This document shows positions 21,375 to 29,857 of a stretch of DNA of 64,000 bases, piece by piece. Position numbers and translations under genes: made by a program. The stretch is from Mesobacterium pallidum (GTDB lineage Bacteria > Pseudomonadota > Alphaproteobacteria > Rhodobacterales > Rhodobacteraceae). The notes beneath the pieces are model-generated. The model was not told the DNA's origin, made no database searches, and saw nothing but the letters and a program-made list of their open reading frames with translations. Within the stretch, counting starts at the first letter, position 1, and every line of letters starts with the position of its first letter. The DNA lies in NCBI RefSeq assembly GCF_019966535.1, contig NZ_JAIMID010000005.1:62001-126000 (forward strand), read 5' to 3'.

Positions 21375-22499
21375 TCAATCCTTCACTGATCCGAACCAGA
21401 GGAGCGGGTCCACGGGTTCCTTGCCCTGCCTGACCTCTATGTAAAGCGTTTCCGGACGCTGGGCGCCACCCCCTTCACCCGGAGTTGACAGGATGGCACC
21501 GATTTGCGGGTCCTCGCCCCCCATCAGACCGACCGGAGAGCCCGCCGGCAGCACTTCGCCCGCCGCGCCATAAGTGGCGTCGAGCCCGGCGAGGACGAAC
21601 ATCAGCCCCGGCTGCGGTTCGAGGATGGTCACAAGGCCAAGGTCGAGCAGCGGCCCGGCATAGCGAATCGTCGCCGCCGTGGGGGTGGTGACCAGCGCAC
21701 GGGGGCGGGTCGCCATGACGACGCCGGGCCGGGCGATGCCGGCGGCGTCCGCCTCGCCCGGCTTGCGCAGGATGGTGCCCTGCACCGGCCAGGGCAGGGG
21801 GCCGGTGTCGCGGTCGATCTGCGGCAGGGCCGCGGTTTCGCCTTCCTGCATCTGGGTCAGCCCGTCGGCAAAGCCCTGCAGCGTCTCGGTCGAGGCGATC
21901 AGCACGGCGACGCCGGCCGGGTCCTCGGTGAAGCGGCGCGGCAGGTCGGTGCGGTCGGCAATCGCCTGGCTCAGCGCGGTGCGCGCGTCCTGCACACCCG
22001 CGAGCCCGTCGCGCAGCCGCTGCGCCGCGTCCTCCTGCAGCAGCCGCAGGGTCGACACCTCGTCAAGGTCGGCTTTCAGCGCCTGCGCCTGGGCCTGCAG
22101 CGCCGGGGTCACGTCGGCCAGAAGCATCCCGGCCCGCGCCGTGCCCATCGGCCCCGAGGGGTGCAGCAGCAGCGTCGGCCCCTCGCTGCGCCCGATGGCC
22201 TGCAACACGCCCAGCAGCCGGGCGATGTCTTCCTTTTGCGCGCCCAGCTTGCGCGACAGGGCCTGTTCGCGGATCGTGACTGCCCGCAACCCGTCGCGCA
22301 TCGCCTCGAGCCCCGCCTCGTAGGCCTGCACCGTGTCGGTCAGCGCGGCCACCCGGTCGCGGCGGTCGTCGGCCGCATCAAGGCCCAGCGCGGCCTGTTC
22401 CAGCATCTCGGCCGCGCGCCGCGCCGCATCGGCGGGGGCGTTCTGGGCCGTCGCGGGGCCGGCCAGCGTCAGGGCAAGGACGGCGGCGCGCAGGATCAC
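21375..22499 (-). CDS. EnvC-like murein hydrolase activator
   Basis: 374 residues. The signal peptide is short (ILRAAVLALTLAGPATAQ), and about 200 residues of coiled coil follow (RVAALTDTVQAYEAGL onward). The C-terminal region is LytM/M23-like but degenerate: no HxxxD or HxH zinc ligands are visible where they would lie (LVTILEPQPGLMFVLAGL). E. coli EnvC likewise has a degenerate LytM domain and activates amidases at the division site, and the same role is inferred here. The GTG start overlaps the gpmI stop (GTGA) and the gene is followed five bases later by ctpA. Confidence 0.85.
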   Translation of the reverse strand: MILRAAVLALTLAGPATAQNAPADAARRAAEMLEQAALGLDAADDRRDRVAALTDTVQAYEAGLEAMRDGLRAVTIREQALSRKLGAQKEDIARLLGVLQAIGRSEGPTLLLHPSGPMGTARAGMLLADVTPALQAQAQALKADLDEVSTLRLLQEDAAQRLRDGLAGVQDARTALSQAIADRTDLPRRFTEDPAGVAVLIASTETLQGFADGLTQMQEGETAALPQIDRDTGPLPWPVQGTILRKPGEADAAGIARPGVVMATRPRALVTTPTAATIRYAGPLLDLGLVTILEPQPGLMFVLAGLDATYGAAGEVLPAGSPVGLMGGEDPQIGAILSTPGEGGGAQRPETLYIEVRQGKEPVDPLLWFGSVKD

Positions 22500-24016
22500 G
22501 ACAGCAGGCTTTCCCCGGTCATTTCCTCGGGCTGGTCGAGCTGCATCAGCGCCAGCAGCGTTGGCGCAAGATCCGCGAGCCGCCCGCCGTCGCGCAGGCT
22601 GGCGCCCTCGGGCCCCCCGACCAGGATCACCGGGACCGGGTTGGTCGTATGGGCGGTATGCGGGCCGTTGGTCTTGTCGTCCCACATGGTTTCGCAATTG
22701 CCGTGGTCGGCGGTGACGATCATCGCCCCGCCCGCCGCCTCGAGCGCCTCCAGCACCTGGCCCAGCCCCTCGTCCACCGCCTCGCAGGCGGCGATGGCGG
22801 CGTTCAGGTCGCCCGTGTGGCCCACCATGTCCGGGTTGGCAAAGTTGCACACGATCAGGTCGTAGCCCTCGCGGATCGCGCCGACGAAATGCTCGGTCAC
22901 TTCACCTGCCGACATTTCGGGTTGCAGGTCATAGGTCGCGACCTTGGGCGAGGCGGCCATGTAGCGGTCTTCTCCGGCCTCGGGTGTTTCCTTGCCGCCG
23001 TTCAGGAAGAAGGTGACATGGGGGTATTTCTCGGTCTCGGCAATGTGGAACTGCCGCAGACCCTTGGCCGCAACCCAATGGGCCAGCGTGTTGGCGATCT
23101 CGCGCTTGGGATAGCAGGTGTGCATGTAGTCGTTGTGATCGTCGCTGTATTCGACCATCCCCAGAAGCGAGGCCCACTTGGGCCGCGTGCCGGTGTCGAA
23201 TTCGGCGAACTCCGGCTCTCCGATCGCGCGCAGGATCTCGCGGGCGCGGTCGCCGCGGAAGTTGAGGCAGAAGAAGCCGTCGCCGTCCTTGGCACCCTTG
23301 TAATCGCCGATCACCGTGGCGGGCAGGAATTCGTCGGTCTTGTCCGCGCCGTAGCCGCGCCGCACGGCGGTGGCGCTGTCGGGGGCCAGGTTACCTTCGC
23401 CCAGGATCATGGCGTCATAGGCTTTCTCCACCCGCTCCCAGCGGTTGTCGCGGTCCATGGCATAGTAACGGCCCGTGACCGTGGCGACCGAGGCGCCTTT
23501 GGGCAGACGGCTCTCCAGCGTCTCGAGGAAGCCGTCGGCGGATTTCGGCGCCACGTCGCGGCCGTCGGTCACGGCATGGAGCACGCAGCGCACGCCCGCG
23601 TCGGTCACGGCCCTGGCCGCCGCGAGGACATGTTCGATATGGCCATGCACGCCGCCATCGGACACCACCCCCATCAGGTGCGCCGTCCCGCCGCTGGCCT
23701 TGAGCCGCTTCAGGAATGCCTGCAGCGCGTCGTTCTTGGCGAATGACCCATCCTCGACCGCCAGGTCGATCTGGCCAAGGTCCATGGCGACAACCCGGCC
23801 GGCGCCGATGTTCATGTGCCCGACCTCGGAATTGCCCATCTGCCCGGCGGGCAGGCCCACGTCACGGCCATGGGTTATCAGCGTGCTGGTCGGGCAGGTC
23901 TGCCAGATGCGGTCGAAATTCGGCGTCCTGGCCAGCGCGGGGGCATTGTGGTCGGTCGCTTCCCGCAGGCCCCAGCCATCGAGGATACACAGAACGACGG
24001 GTTTCGGCGCGGTCAT
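22496..24016 (-). CDS. gpmI: 2,3-bisphosphoglycerate-independent phosphoglycerate mutase
   Basis: Interconverts 3- and 2-phosphoglycerate in glycolysis, manganese-dependent. The 506 residues open KPVVLCILDGWG with the metal-binding Asp. GQMGNSEVGHMNIGAGR, around 60-76, carries the serine nucleophile. TADHGNCETM (around 440) supplies more metal ligands. Length is standard. First gene of the gpmI-envC-ctpA operon, an order common in alphaproteobacteria. Confidence 0.97.
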   Translation of the reverse strand: MTAPKPVVLCILDGWGLREATDHNAPALARTPNFDRIWQTCPTSTLITHGRDVGLPAGQMGNSEVGHMNIGAGRVVAMDLGQIDLAVEDGSFAKNDALQAFLKRLKASGGTAHLMGVVSDGGVHGHIEHVLAAARAVTDAGVRCVLHAVTDGRDVAPKSADGFLETLESRLPKGASVATVTGRYYAMDRDNRWERVEKAYDAMILGEGNLAPDSATAVRRGYGADKTDEFLPATVIGDYKGAKDGDGFFCLNFRGDRAREILRAIGEPEFAEFDTGTRPKWASLLGMVEYSDDHNDYMHTCYPKREIANTLAHWVAAKGLRQFHIAETEKYPHVTFFLNGGKETPEAGEDRYMAASPKVATYDLQPEMSAGEVTEHFVGAIREGYDLIVCNFANPDMVGHTGDLNAAIAACEAVDEGLGQVLEALEAAGGAMIVTADHGNCETMWDDKTNGPHTAHTTNPVPVILVGGPEGASLRDGGRLADLAPTLLALMQLDQPEEMTGESLLS

Positions 24017-24237
24017 GGGCTCGTCCTCTTGTCGGCCATTGATCTGCGCGTTCTAGCGCGGCGCGGCCCCGGGGTGAACCGGATACAGCGGGGATGCGCC
24101 GATCAAGCGCAATTTCCGGCTTCTGCGCCAGCCGGGCGCGAGCTTCCGCCCGTCCGGGCGCTATTCAAGCGCCGCGCTTTGCGGATCGCGGGAATCGCGG
24201 TAGCATCCAGACAACGAGAACCCGAGCAGGTCCGATC

Positions 24238-25518
24238 ATGACACCCCGCATCCTGGCCACGACGCTGTGCCTTGCCCTTTTGTCCGGCCCCACATGGGCC
24301 GAGGCACCGACGATCTCCCTTCGGCCCGATCACCGGCCGGAAGGGCTGGTGATCAATGTCCAGCAGGTGTCGACCATGTCCCAGACCAAGACGACCGCCG
24401 GTCTGCGCCGCTGGCTGACCGAGTTCCGCGAGACTGCGCAGGCCGAGGGGATCGATGCGGGCCTCTACGACCGGGCCGTGGCCGGGCTCAGCTACGACGA
24501 GAAGGTCGTCAGCCGCGACCGCAACCAGTCGGAATTCACCAAGACGATCTGGGATTACCTCGACACGGCGGTGTCGGACCTGCGGGTCCAGAACGGCCGG
24601 GACGCGCTGGCCAGGCAGCGCAAGACGCTCGAGGCGATCGAGGCGCGCTATGGCGTGCCGAAAGAGATCGTGACCGCGATCTGGGGGCTGGAAAGCGCCT
24701 ATGGCAGCTTTCGCGGTGGCGACGACACGCTGCAATCGCTGGCCACGCTCGCCTATGACGGGCGGCGGGCCGCGTTCTTCGAGGGCGAGCTGCTGGCCGC
24801 GCTCACCATCCTGAACGCGGGCGACACCACGCCCGAAAACCTTCGCGGCAGCTGGGCCGGGGCGATGGGGCATACGCAGTTCATGCCCTCGAGCTTCCTG
24901 CGCCACGCGGTCGACTGGACCGGCGACGGCCGCCGCGACATCTGGGGCGAGGACCCGGCCGATGCGCTGGCCTCGACCGCCGCCTATCTCAAGAAGAACG
25001 GATGGCAGACCGGCGTGCCCTGGGGCGTCGAGGTGACCTTGCCCGACGGCTTCGACTATGCCGCGGCCCGGCGCGACAACCGCCGGATGCCGTCCGACTG
25101 GGCCGCAGAGGGCGTGCTGGGCGTGGATGGCAAGCCGGTGCCGAACCATGGCCCCGCCTCGGTGCTGCTGCCGGCAGGGCACCTGGGCGTGGCCTTCCTG
25201 GTCTTCGACAATTTCAAGGTGCTGGAAAGCTACAACACTGCCGATGCCTATGTGATCGGCGTCGGCCACCTGGCCGACCGGATCGCCGGCGGCGCGCCGT
25301 TCAAGCATGGCTGGCCGCGCGAGGACCGGGTGCTGACGCTCGATGAACGGCTCGAGTTGCAGCGGCGGCTCACTGAGGCGGGTTTCGACACCGAGAAGAT
25401 CGACGGCAAGATCGGGCCGCTGACCATCGGGGCTGTGCGTCAGTTCCAGCAATCCATCGGCTGGGTGCCGGATGGCTATGCCTCGCTGCGGGTGCTGACG
25501 CGACTGCGCGAGGGCTGA
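24238..25518 (+). CDS. Lytic murein transglycosylase B family
   Basis: Cleaves the glycan strands of peptidoglycan to 1,6-anhydro ends in the periplasm. The 426 residues have a signal peptide (ILATTLCLALLSGPTWAEA). The MltB-type catalytic domain contains VTAIWGLESAYGSFRG, with the catalytic Glu, and GAMGHTQFMPSSF. A C-terminal peptidoglycan-binding domain of the PG_binding_1 type (LELQRRLTEAGFDTEKIDGKIGP) follows. No lipobox is visible, so it is probably soluble. The start follows GAGCAGG. It is divergent from gpmI. Confidence 0.92.
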   Translation: MTPRILATTLCLALLSGPTWAEAPTISLRPDHRPEGLVINVQQVSTMSQTKTTAGLRRWLTEFRETAQAEGIDAGLYDRAVAGLSYDEKVVSRDRNQSEFTKTIWDYLDTAVSDLRVQNGRDALARQRKTLEAIEARYGVPKEIVTAIWGLESAYGSFRGGDDTLQSLATLAYDGRRAAFFEGELLAALTILNAGDTTPENLRGSWAGAMGHTQFMPSSFLRHAVDWTGDGRRDIWGEDPADALASTAAYLKKNGWQTGVPWGVEVTLPDGFDYAAARRDNRRMPSDWAAEGVLGVDGKPVPNHGPASVLLPAGHLGVAFLVFDNFKVLESYNTADAYVIGVGHLADRIAGGAPFKHGWPREDRVLTLDERLELQRRLTEAGFDTEKIDGKIGPLTIGAVRQFQQSIGWVPDGYASLRVLTRLREG

Positions 25519-25599
25519 GTGACGGGTGTCGGAATGGGGGTTTTGCACCCCGTCGCCATTGTCTCTCGGACCAATGACGCGCGACTGGCGACCCGCGCA

Positions 25600-25622
25600 G
25601 AGTATTTTCGGAATAATGAAAG
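25600..25622 (+). repeat. Dispersed intergenic motif directly ahead of the GFA gene
   Basis: GAGTATTT-TC-GGAATAATGAAAG. Its 3' end GAAAGGG lies nine bases before the GTG used as the start of the next gene. The ATG inside the motif is itself in frame with that gene, so the element may provide the translation signal. Confidence 0.75.
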
Positions 25623-25633
25623 GGAATGGCCGC

Positions 25634-26005
25634 GTGTTGAAAGGTCGGTGCAATTGCGGAGCAGTGTCGTTCATTGTCGAAGGCGATGTGCAGGGCGCCT
25701 CGGTCTGTCATTGCAGCCAGTGCCGGCGGCAAAGCGGGCATACCTGGGCTTCGGCCCATGCGCCGGTGAGCGCGGTCAAGATCAGCGGCGCGCCACGGTG
25801 GTATCACACCTCCGAAACCGCGCGGCGCGGCTTTTGCACCACCTGCGGGTCGTTCCTGTTCTGGAAGGCGCATGACGAGGACAGGATGAGCTTTGCCCTC
25901 GGCGCGCTCGAGGCGCCCACCGGAATCACGCTGGAAAAGCACATTTTTACCGCCGACAAGGGCGATTACTACGAGATCGCCGACGGCGTGCCTCAGCGAC
26001 CCTGA
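25634..26005 (+). CDS. GFA-family (glutathione-dependent formaldehyde-activating type) zinc protein
   Basis: 123 residues with the family's cysteine pattern: CNCG (near 7), CHCSQC (near 31) and CTTCGS (near 76), which bind zinc in a Mss4-like fold. Start choice: GTG at 25634 gives the usual N terminus (V/M)LKGRCNCGAV. An in-frame ATG at 25616 lies within the repeat motif and would add six residues. Many members have no proven link to formaldehyde. The 3' end overlaps the convergent gene at 25993 by 13 bases. Confidence 0.85.
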   Translation: MLKGRCNCGAVSFIVEGDVQGASVCHCSQCRRQSGHTWASAHAPVSAVKISGAPRWYHTSETARRGFCTTCGSFLFWKAHDEDRMSFALGALEAPTGITLEKHIFTADKGDYYEIADGVPQRP

Positions 26006-26376
26006 CGGAGGAAGCCCGCCACCGGGGCGTAGCCGGCCGTCACCCGCGCCGTCAGGGTCGAGCCGTCGATCCAGGCACGGATCGCGGGGGTCACCGCGCC
26101 AAGGAAGGTGATCTCGTCCAGCCGGGCAGCGGCGTGCAGCGCCGTCATCTCGGGCCAGCCCATGGCGATGTCGTGATGGCCCAGCCAGGCCGCGTCATCG
26201 GCATAGTCGATGACCGCCCGCGCTTCACCGCGCTCGGGATCGAGGAAGAACCGGTAGCCAAGAACGCCCGGGTGACCTTCGGCCTCGACCCGTGTCGCGA
26301 GAGCGGTGATCGCCGCGCGGAACGCCTCCGCCGTCCCAAGCAGCGCGTAGCGGTTGAGAACCGTCAGCCCGATCAC
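25993..26376 (-). CDS. Putative dimeric alpha/beta-barrel (ABM-like) protein, last gene of the operon
   Basis: 127 residues from a GTG that overlaps the stop of the preceding gene (GTGA). The start VIGLTVLNRYALLGTAEAFRAAI, then YRFFLDPERGEARAVIDYAD and HHDIAMGWPEMTALHAAARLDEITFLG, suggest a ferredoxin-like fold of the antibiotic-biosynthesis-monooxygenase type. That assignment is tentative. Its tight coupling to the DUF1523-like gene places it in the long operon beginning at 34899. Confidence 0.6.
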   Translation of the reverse strand: MIGLTVLNRYALLGTAEAFRAAITALATRVEAEGHPGVLGYRFFLDPERGEARAVIDYADDAAWLGHHDIAMGWPEMTALHAAARLDEITFLGAVTPAIRAWIDGSTLTARVTAGYAPVAGFLRQGR

Positions 26377-27050
26377 TTCGCCCGCCAGGTCCCCAGCCAG
26401 CGCGAGAAACGGCCGCGGCGTTCGGCCACCCCGGCCTCGACCTCGTCCATCCGGTCGCTGGCGCGTTCCAGCATCGGGTCCATCGTGCGTTCGCGGAACT
26501 GTAGCCAGGCCGCCCGGAGAAAGGCGATGGCCGCGGCGAGGAAGATGAAGAAGCCGATGTTGAACCACGGGATGATCGTCACGTCCGGCCCGTCGATCGG
26601 GCGTACGCCGATGGCGTTCGGGTAGATCGTGAAGAGCCGGTTGCGCCAGCCGTAATGGGTGATGACCACCCATTGTTCCTGCCCCGGGGCCGAGATGTTG
26701 GCCGAGGCCTGGGCCTGCAGATCCGAGCTGTCGAACTTGAAATAGGGCGGCCAGATCCAGCCCGTATCCTCGTTGCGGAAGACCATCACCCGTTCGCTGT
26801 CGCGCTGGATGAATCCCAGCAGCCAGGTCTTTTTCTTGACCGTGTTGATGAGCCGCATGTCGCGGGTCGACAGCTCTGACGTGCCGCTGTCGGACTGGGC
26901 AAAGAAGATGCGGTTCACGCCCGAGAAATCCATCCGGATCACCTCGGTCGAGGTGATGCGCGCCACGTCGTGCTGTGGCAGGGCGTAGTGCAGCAGCACG
27001 CCGAAGGCCAGGATCAGCAGCAGGCGAAGGACGGATTTCACGCGGGACAT
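26373..27050 (-). CDS. DUF1523-like membrane protein
   Basis: 225 residues with an N-terminal helix (LRLLLILAFGVLLHYALP) and a second near residue 170 (IIPWFNIGFFIFLAAAIAFL). Between them is a periplasmic-type domain rich in paired motifs such as KKTWLLGFIQRDSERVMVFRNEDTGWIWPPYFKFDSSDLQ. The C-terminal cytoplasmic tail is charged. The TWLLGFI and NEDTGWIWPPYFKF segments fit my recollection of the DUF1523 family, which has no assigned function. Upstream spacing in the operon is 10 bases. Confidence 0.7.
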   Translation of the reverse strand: MSRVKSVLRLLLILAFGVLLHYALPQHDVARITSTEVIRMDFSGVNRIFFAQSDSGTSELSTRDMRLINTVKKKTWLLGFIQRDSERVMVFRNEDTGWIWPPYFKFDSSDLQAQASANISAPGQEQWVVITHYGWRNRLFTIYPNAIGVRPIDGPDVTIIPWFNIGFFIFLAAAIAFLRAAWLQFRERTMDPMLERASDRMDEVEAGVAERRGRFSRWLGTWRAK

Positions 27051-27060
27051 ATCGAATTCC

Positions 27061-27336
27061 TCAATTGGTATTCGTCAGATAGTAGATCACGGCCATGGCG
27101 ACCAGAGGCACGACGTAAACCAGCCAGATCAGTTTCTTGCGAAAGCCAGAATGGTAGGTCTCCATGCCTTCTTTCACAAACACACGCCGGGCCGACAGGT
27201 CCTGGCTGTCCGGGTTCTCGGCGTGCCAGAGCTTTTCCAGCTTTTCCCGCCGCACGGAGGCGGAATAAAGCGAGATCGCCCAGTAGATGACCGACAGCCC
27301 GACCACCGCGACAACGAACATTTGCAGGAACCGCAT
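27061..27336 (-). CDS. Small membrane protein in the AAA operon
   Basis: 91 residues with two membrane segments, FLQMFVVAVVGLSVIYWAISLY and LIWLVYVVPLVAMAVIYYL. They are separated by a charged loop (RREKLEKLWHAENPDSQDLSARR). The start has GGAGGT immediately upstream; a GTG one codon earlier is possible. It lies three bases after DUF6638 and ten before the DUF1523 gene. Unknown function. Confidence 0.75.
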   Translation of the reverse strand: MRFLQMFVVAVVGLSVIYWAISLYSASVRREKLEKLWHAENPDSQDLSARRVFVKEGMETYHSGFRKKLIWLVYVVPLVAMAVIYYLTNTN

Positions 27337-27339
27337 CAC

Positions 27340-28725
27340 CTACCTCCTGACCGCGCCCCAGGGACCGACGCGGGCGATCATGTCTTCGACCGGCGCGGGC
27401 TTGGCCTGGGACCGCCCCGCCCAGGGCCCCGAGGGCCGGGGCTTGGGCTCTTCCATCGGGGCGTCATGGCCGAAAAGCCGCGCCCGTGTCCCCATCTTGT
27501 CAGCCATGTACTCGCGGTCAAGGAAATCGACCACGTAGCTTTTCTTGGCCTCGGTCCAGCGCGAATAAAGGCCGTAGAACAGCTCCTTGTGGCAGATGAA
27601 GAGCTGGCGGATGTCCTTGGGGCAAAGCTCGGCCAGCAGCATGTTGACGAGGTCGCGATCCGGGTGATCGGCCGAGCGCAGGGTGTAGAAATAGGCCGGA
27701 TGGTCCGACGAGATGCGCGGCCACTGGCCCGACCCTTCGGCCCAGCGCAAGAGGTCGGCGAGGGCGTGGAACTCCTCGGGCAACCGCGCGGCATGGGTGC
27801 GCGCGAGGGCGCGGATGTCGCGGCGGGTGGCGCCCGAAAGGTCGATGCCGGCGTCCTGCGCCGCGTCCACCACGATGAAATCCATCTTCTGTTGCAGGAT
27901 GCCCGCCGCGTCGATGCCGCGCGCCTTGACGATGGGCTCGACCAGGCCGTTCAGCTCGAAGAACTTGGCGATCCGGTTCCGTTCGGTGAAATCGAAGTGG
28001 AATTTCACCGGCATCGGGCCAAGCCCGGCCTTGGGCGCGGCCGAGATCACCGCCGGATGCTCGAGGCTTCGGAAGAGGTAGAGCCCGCCGAAATGCGCCG
28101 TCCAGAAATTGCCCTGCTCGAACTCCATCTTGGGCAGGCGCACCGGGTTGCGCATCACGTCGCCGGTTTCCCTGGCGACGCCGATCATGTCGGCGATCAG
28201 CACGTCATCGAACCAGGCGTCCTCTTCGTCCATGAAGCGGTCGACCAGGCCCTTGAGCTTTTCCGCCTTGCGCACGGTGCCTTTCGTGGTGTCCGCCTCG
28301 ATCACGATGCGGCGGATGTCGAAGAGACGCGCGGGGCTGTCGGCCACGTAGATCGAATTGACCAGCTCGCCCGCCACGGCATCGGTGGCGGTCAGGGCGA
28401 AAAGCTGCGGTTCGTTCTCTTCGATGAAGTGGCGCAGGATCGACCGGCTGGTCGAGAACTTGGCGTTCAGCAGCGGGGCGGATTTCTGTTCGGTCGTCAG
28501 CAGGATGAACTGCCGGTTCACGCCTGCGTGGTTGAGGTAGAGCGGATCATCGAGCTCATCCCCGATCTCGGGCGAAAAGCCGGAGATGTCGATGTGGAAA
28601 TCGCTCAGCTGCGTCTGCTTGCCGGTCAGGTGCATGAGCGCGCGGTTGTAGCGGTCGATCAGCGCGGGCGAGGTGACCGGGATCAGGTTGCCGAACATGA
28701 GGCCGCGTTGGATGAGGCGTTTCAT
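27340..28725 (-). CDS. Uncharacterised DUF6638-like protein
   Basis: 461 residues, mostly soluble, beginning MKRLIQRGLMFGNLIPVTSPALIDRYNRAL. No catalytic motif or membrane segment stands out. The C terminus is Pro-rich (EEPKPRPSGPWAG). I associate this sequence type with DUF6638, a Rhodobacterales family of unknown function, without being able to search. It sits between an AT-rich insertion and a small membrane-protein gene on the same strand. Confidence 0.65.
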   Translation of the reverse strand: MKRLIQRGLMFGNLIPVTSPALIDRYNRALMHLTGKQTQLSDFHIDISGFSPEIGDELDDPLYLNHAGVNRQFILLTTEQKSAPLLNAKFSTSRSILRHFIEENEPQLFALTATDAVAGELVNSIYVADSPARLFDIRRIVIEADTTKGTVRKAEKLKGLVDRFMDEEDAWFDDVLIADMIGVARETGDVMRNPVRLPKMEFEQGNFWTAHFGGLYLFRSLEHPAVISAAPKAGLGPMPVKFHFDFTERNRIAKFFELNGLVEPIVKARGIDAAGILQQKMDFIVVDAAQDAGIDLSGATRRDIRALARTHAARLPEEFHALADLLRWAEGSGQWPRISSDHPAYFYTLRSADHPDRDLVNMLLAELCPKDIRQLFICHKELFYGLYSRWTEAKKSYVVDFLDREYMADKMGTRARLFGHDAPMEEPKPRPSGPWAGRSQAKPAPVEDMIARVGPWGAVRR

Positions 28726-28742
28726 TGGGTACTCATTCCCTA

Positions 28743-29093
28743 TTAATCAGTAAGGCCCGATCCGTGGATCGAGCAATATCCCTCATCCGCAACGAGCCAC
28801 TCATGAAGTTCTAGTCTTGTTTGGCCATCGACAGAGTTCTTGCACCGAGTACCTTTTGTAGTCTTCGCAGAGCAGTACACCGCGCCACCCGCTGCCATCC
28901 ATTCAAGATATGCGCCCTTGGTGACTCCTCGAGAACGTGCAAACCAAAGTATCGGATCATCCACAAATTCTTGCAGGTCCTCGACGCTCAGGTCGAAGCT
29001 TATTCCGCCCCAAGGAGCATTAACTCCAGCCAAGAAGCCAACACCCGCGTTTGAAAGAGTTTCCAGGGTCTCAATGTCGAGTTTTTGTTTCAT
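28743..29093 (-). CDS. AT-richer inserted ORF with a Cys/His zinc-type motif
   Basis: 116 residues. An acidic N-terminal half (DLSVEDLQEFVDDPILWFARS) is followed by a putative zinc motif, YCSAKTTKGTRCKN then GYCSIHG (C-x7-C and C-x2-H). This pattern recurs in small proteins of phages and mobile elements. Codons such as AGA, CTA, ATA and TCT are rare in the neighbours, and the flanking DNA is clearly less GC-rich, so transfer is likely. GAAGGTGAG precedes the ATG. Function unknown. Confidence 0.65.
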   Translation of the reverse strand: MKQKLDIETLETLSNAGVGFLAGVNAPWGGISFDLSVEDLQEFVDDPILWFARSRGVTKGAYLEWMAAGGAVYCSAKTTKGTRCKNSVDGQTRLELHEWLVADEGYCSIHGSGLTD

Positions 29094-29216
29094 AGCTCAC
29101 CTTCACATCTAGAGACACCTGAATGCTCACACTCGCCGAAGCTCACGAACCTTTGGATACAAGTGGTGCCAACTACGGAAAAAGTCCTAAGGCGCAAATT
29201 TCCTTCCGAACGGGTC

Positions 29217-29549
29217 TCACCACACCCCCTCCTTCCACCGCCGAGGCAGGTAGCTCACCGTCAGCACCAGCACCGGGCCCCAGATCACCGCCGATTGCAG
29301 CCCCAGCCGCAGGAAGTAGCCGGCCGAGGCGCCGGGGCGCGCGCCGAAGACGCGCAGCATGGCCGGGGCGGCATGGGCATAGGCCCAAAGGAAATAGCCC
29401 GCCGCCACCGCGACCAGCACCAGGCCAGAGAGCAGCCCGTTCAGCACCAGCCCCCGCCCCGTCTCGGGCATCCAGCGCAAAAGCCCATGCGGCAACGCGA
29501 AGGCCAGCGCCATCAGCGCCAGCGTGGGAAGAGCCAAGCCCGTGATCAC
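29217..29549 (-). CDS. Three-helix small membrane protein in the AAA operon
   Basis: 110 residues from a GTG that overlaps the previous stop (GTGA). Hydrophobic segments are at GLALPTLALMALAFALP, GLLSGLVLVAVAAGYFLWAYAH and LGLQSAVIWGPVLVLTVSYLP. Unrecognised. The coupling indicates it works with the 103-residue membrane protein and the AAA ATPase upstream. Confidence 0.65.
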   Translation of the reverse strand: MITGLALPTLALMALAFALPHGLLRWMPETGRGLVLNGLLSGLVLVAVAAGYFLWAYAHAAPAMLRVFGARPGASAGYFLRLGLQSAVIWGPVLVLTVSYLPRRWKEGVW

Positions 29550-29857
29550 GCGGATTCGTCCCCCCGCCGCTCGATCCGGCTGCGCATGCCCACGGCGAAC
29601 CCGGTAGCCATCGCGCCCAGCCAGATCGCGACCATGGCGTAGCGCGAGGTCAGGACCGAATTGTCGAGCGCCGCAGCCCAGCCCGGCCGTCCGGGCCCCG
29701 AGGGCACCTGACCCATGGTCGCCGTCCAGATCAACGGCAGCGCCAGCACGACAAAGATCAACCCGACCAGCCCGTAAAGCGGCCTCAGGTGCATCCCCAG
29801 CAGCAGGCTCAGCAGGAACGGCAGGGTGACGACACAGACCAGGATGAGAAGGCTCAT
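29546..29857 (-). CDS. Small membrane protein coupled to the AAA ATPase
   Basis: 103 residues. It starts MSLLILVCVVTLPFLLSLLLGM, then LYGLVGLIFVVLALPLIWTA and a third segment YAMVAIWLGAMATGFAVGM, ending in a basic and acidic tail. The ATG overlaps the AAA stop codon (ATGA). No family recognised. The strict coupling suggests a membrane partner of the ATPase. Confidence 0.68.
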   Translation of the reverse strand: MSLLILVCVVTLPFLLSLLLGMHLRPLYGLVGLIFVVLALPLIWTATMGQVPSGPGRPGWAAALDNSVLTSRYAMVAIWLGAMATGFAVGMRSRIERRGDESA

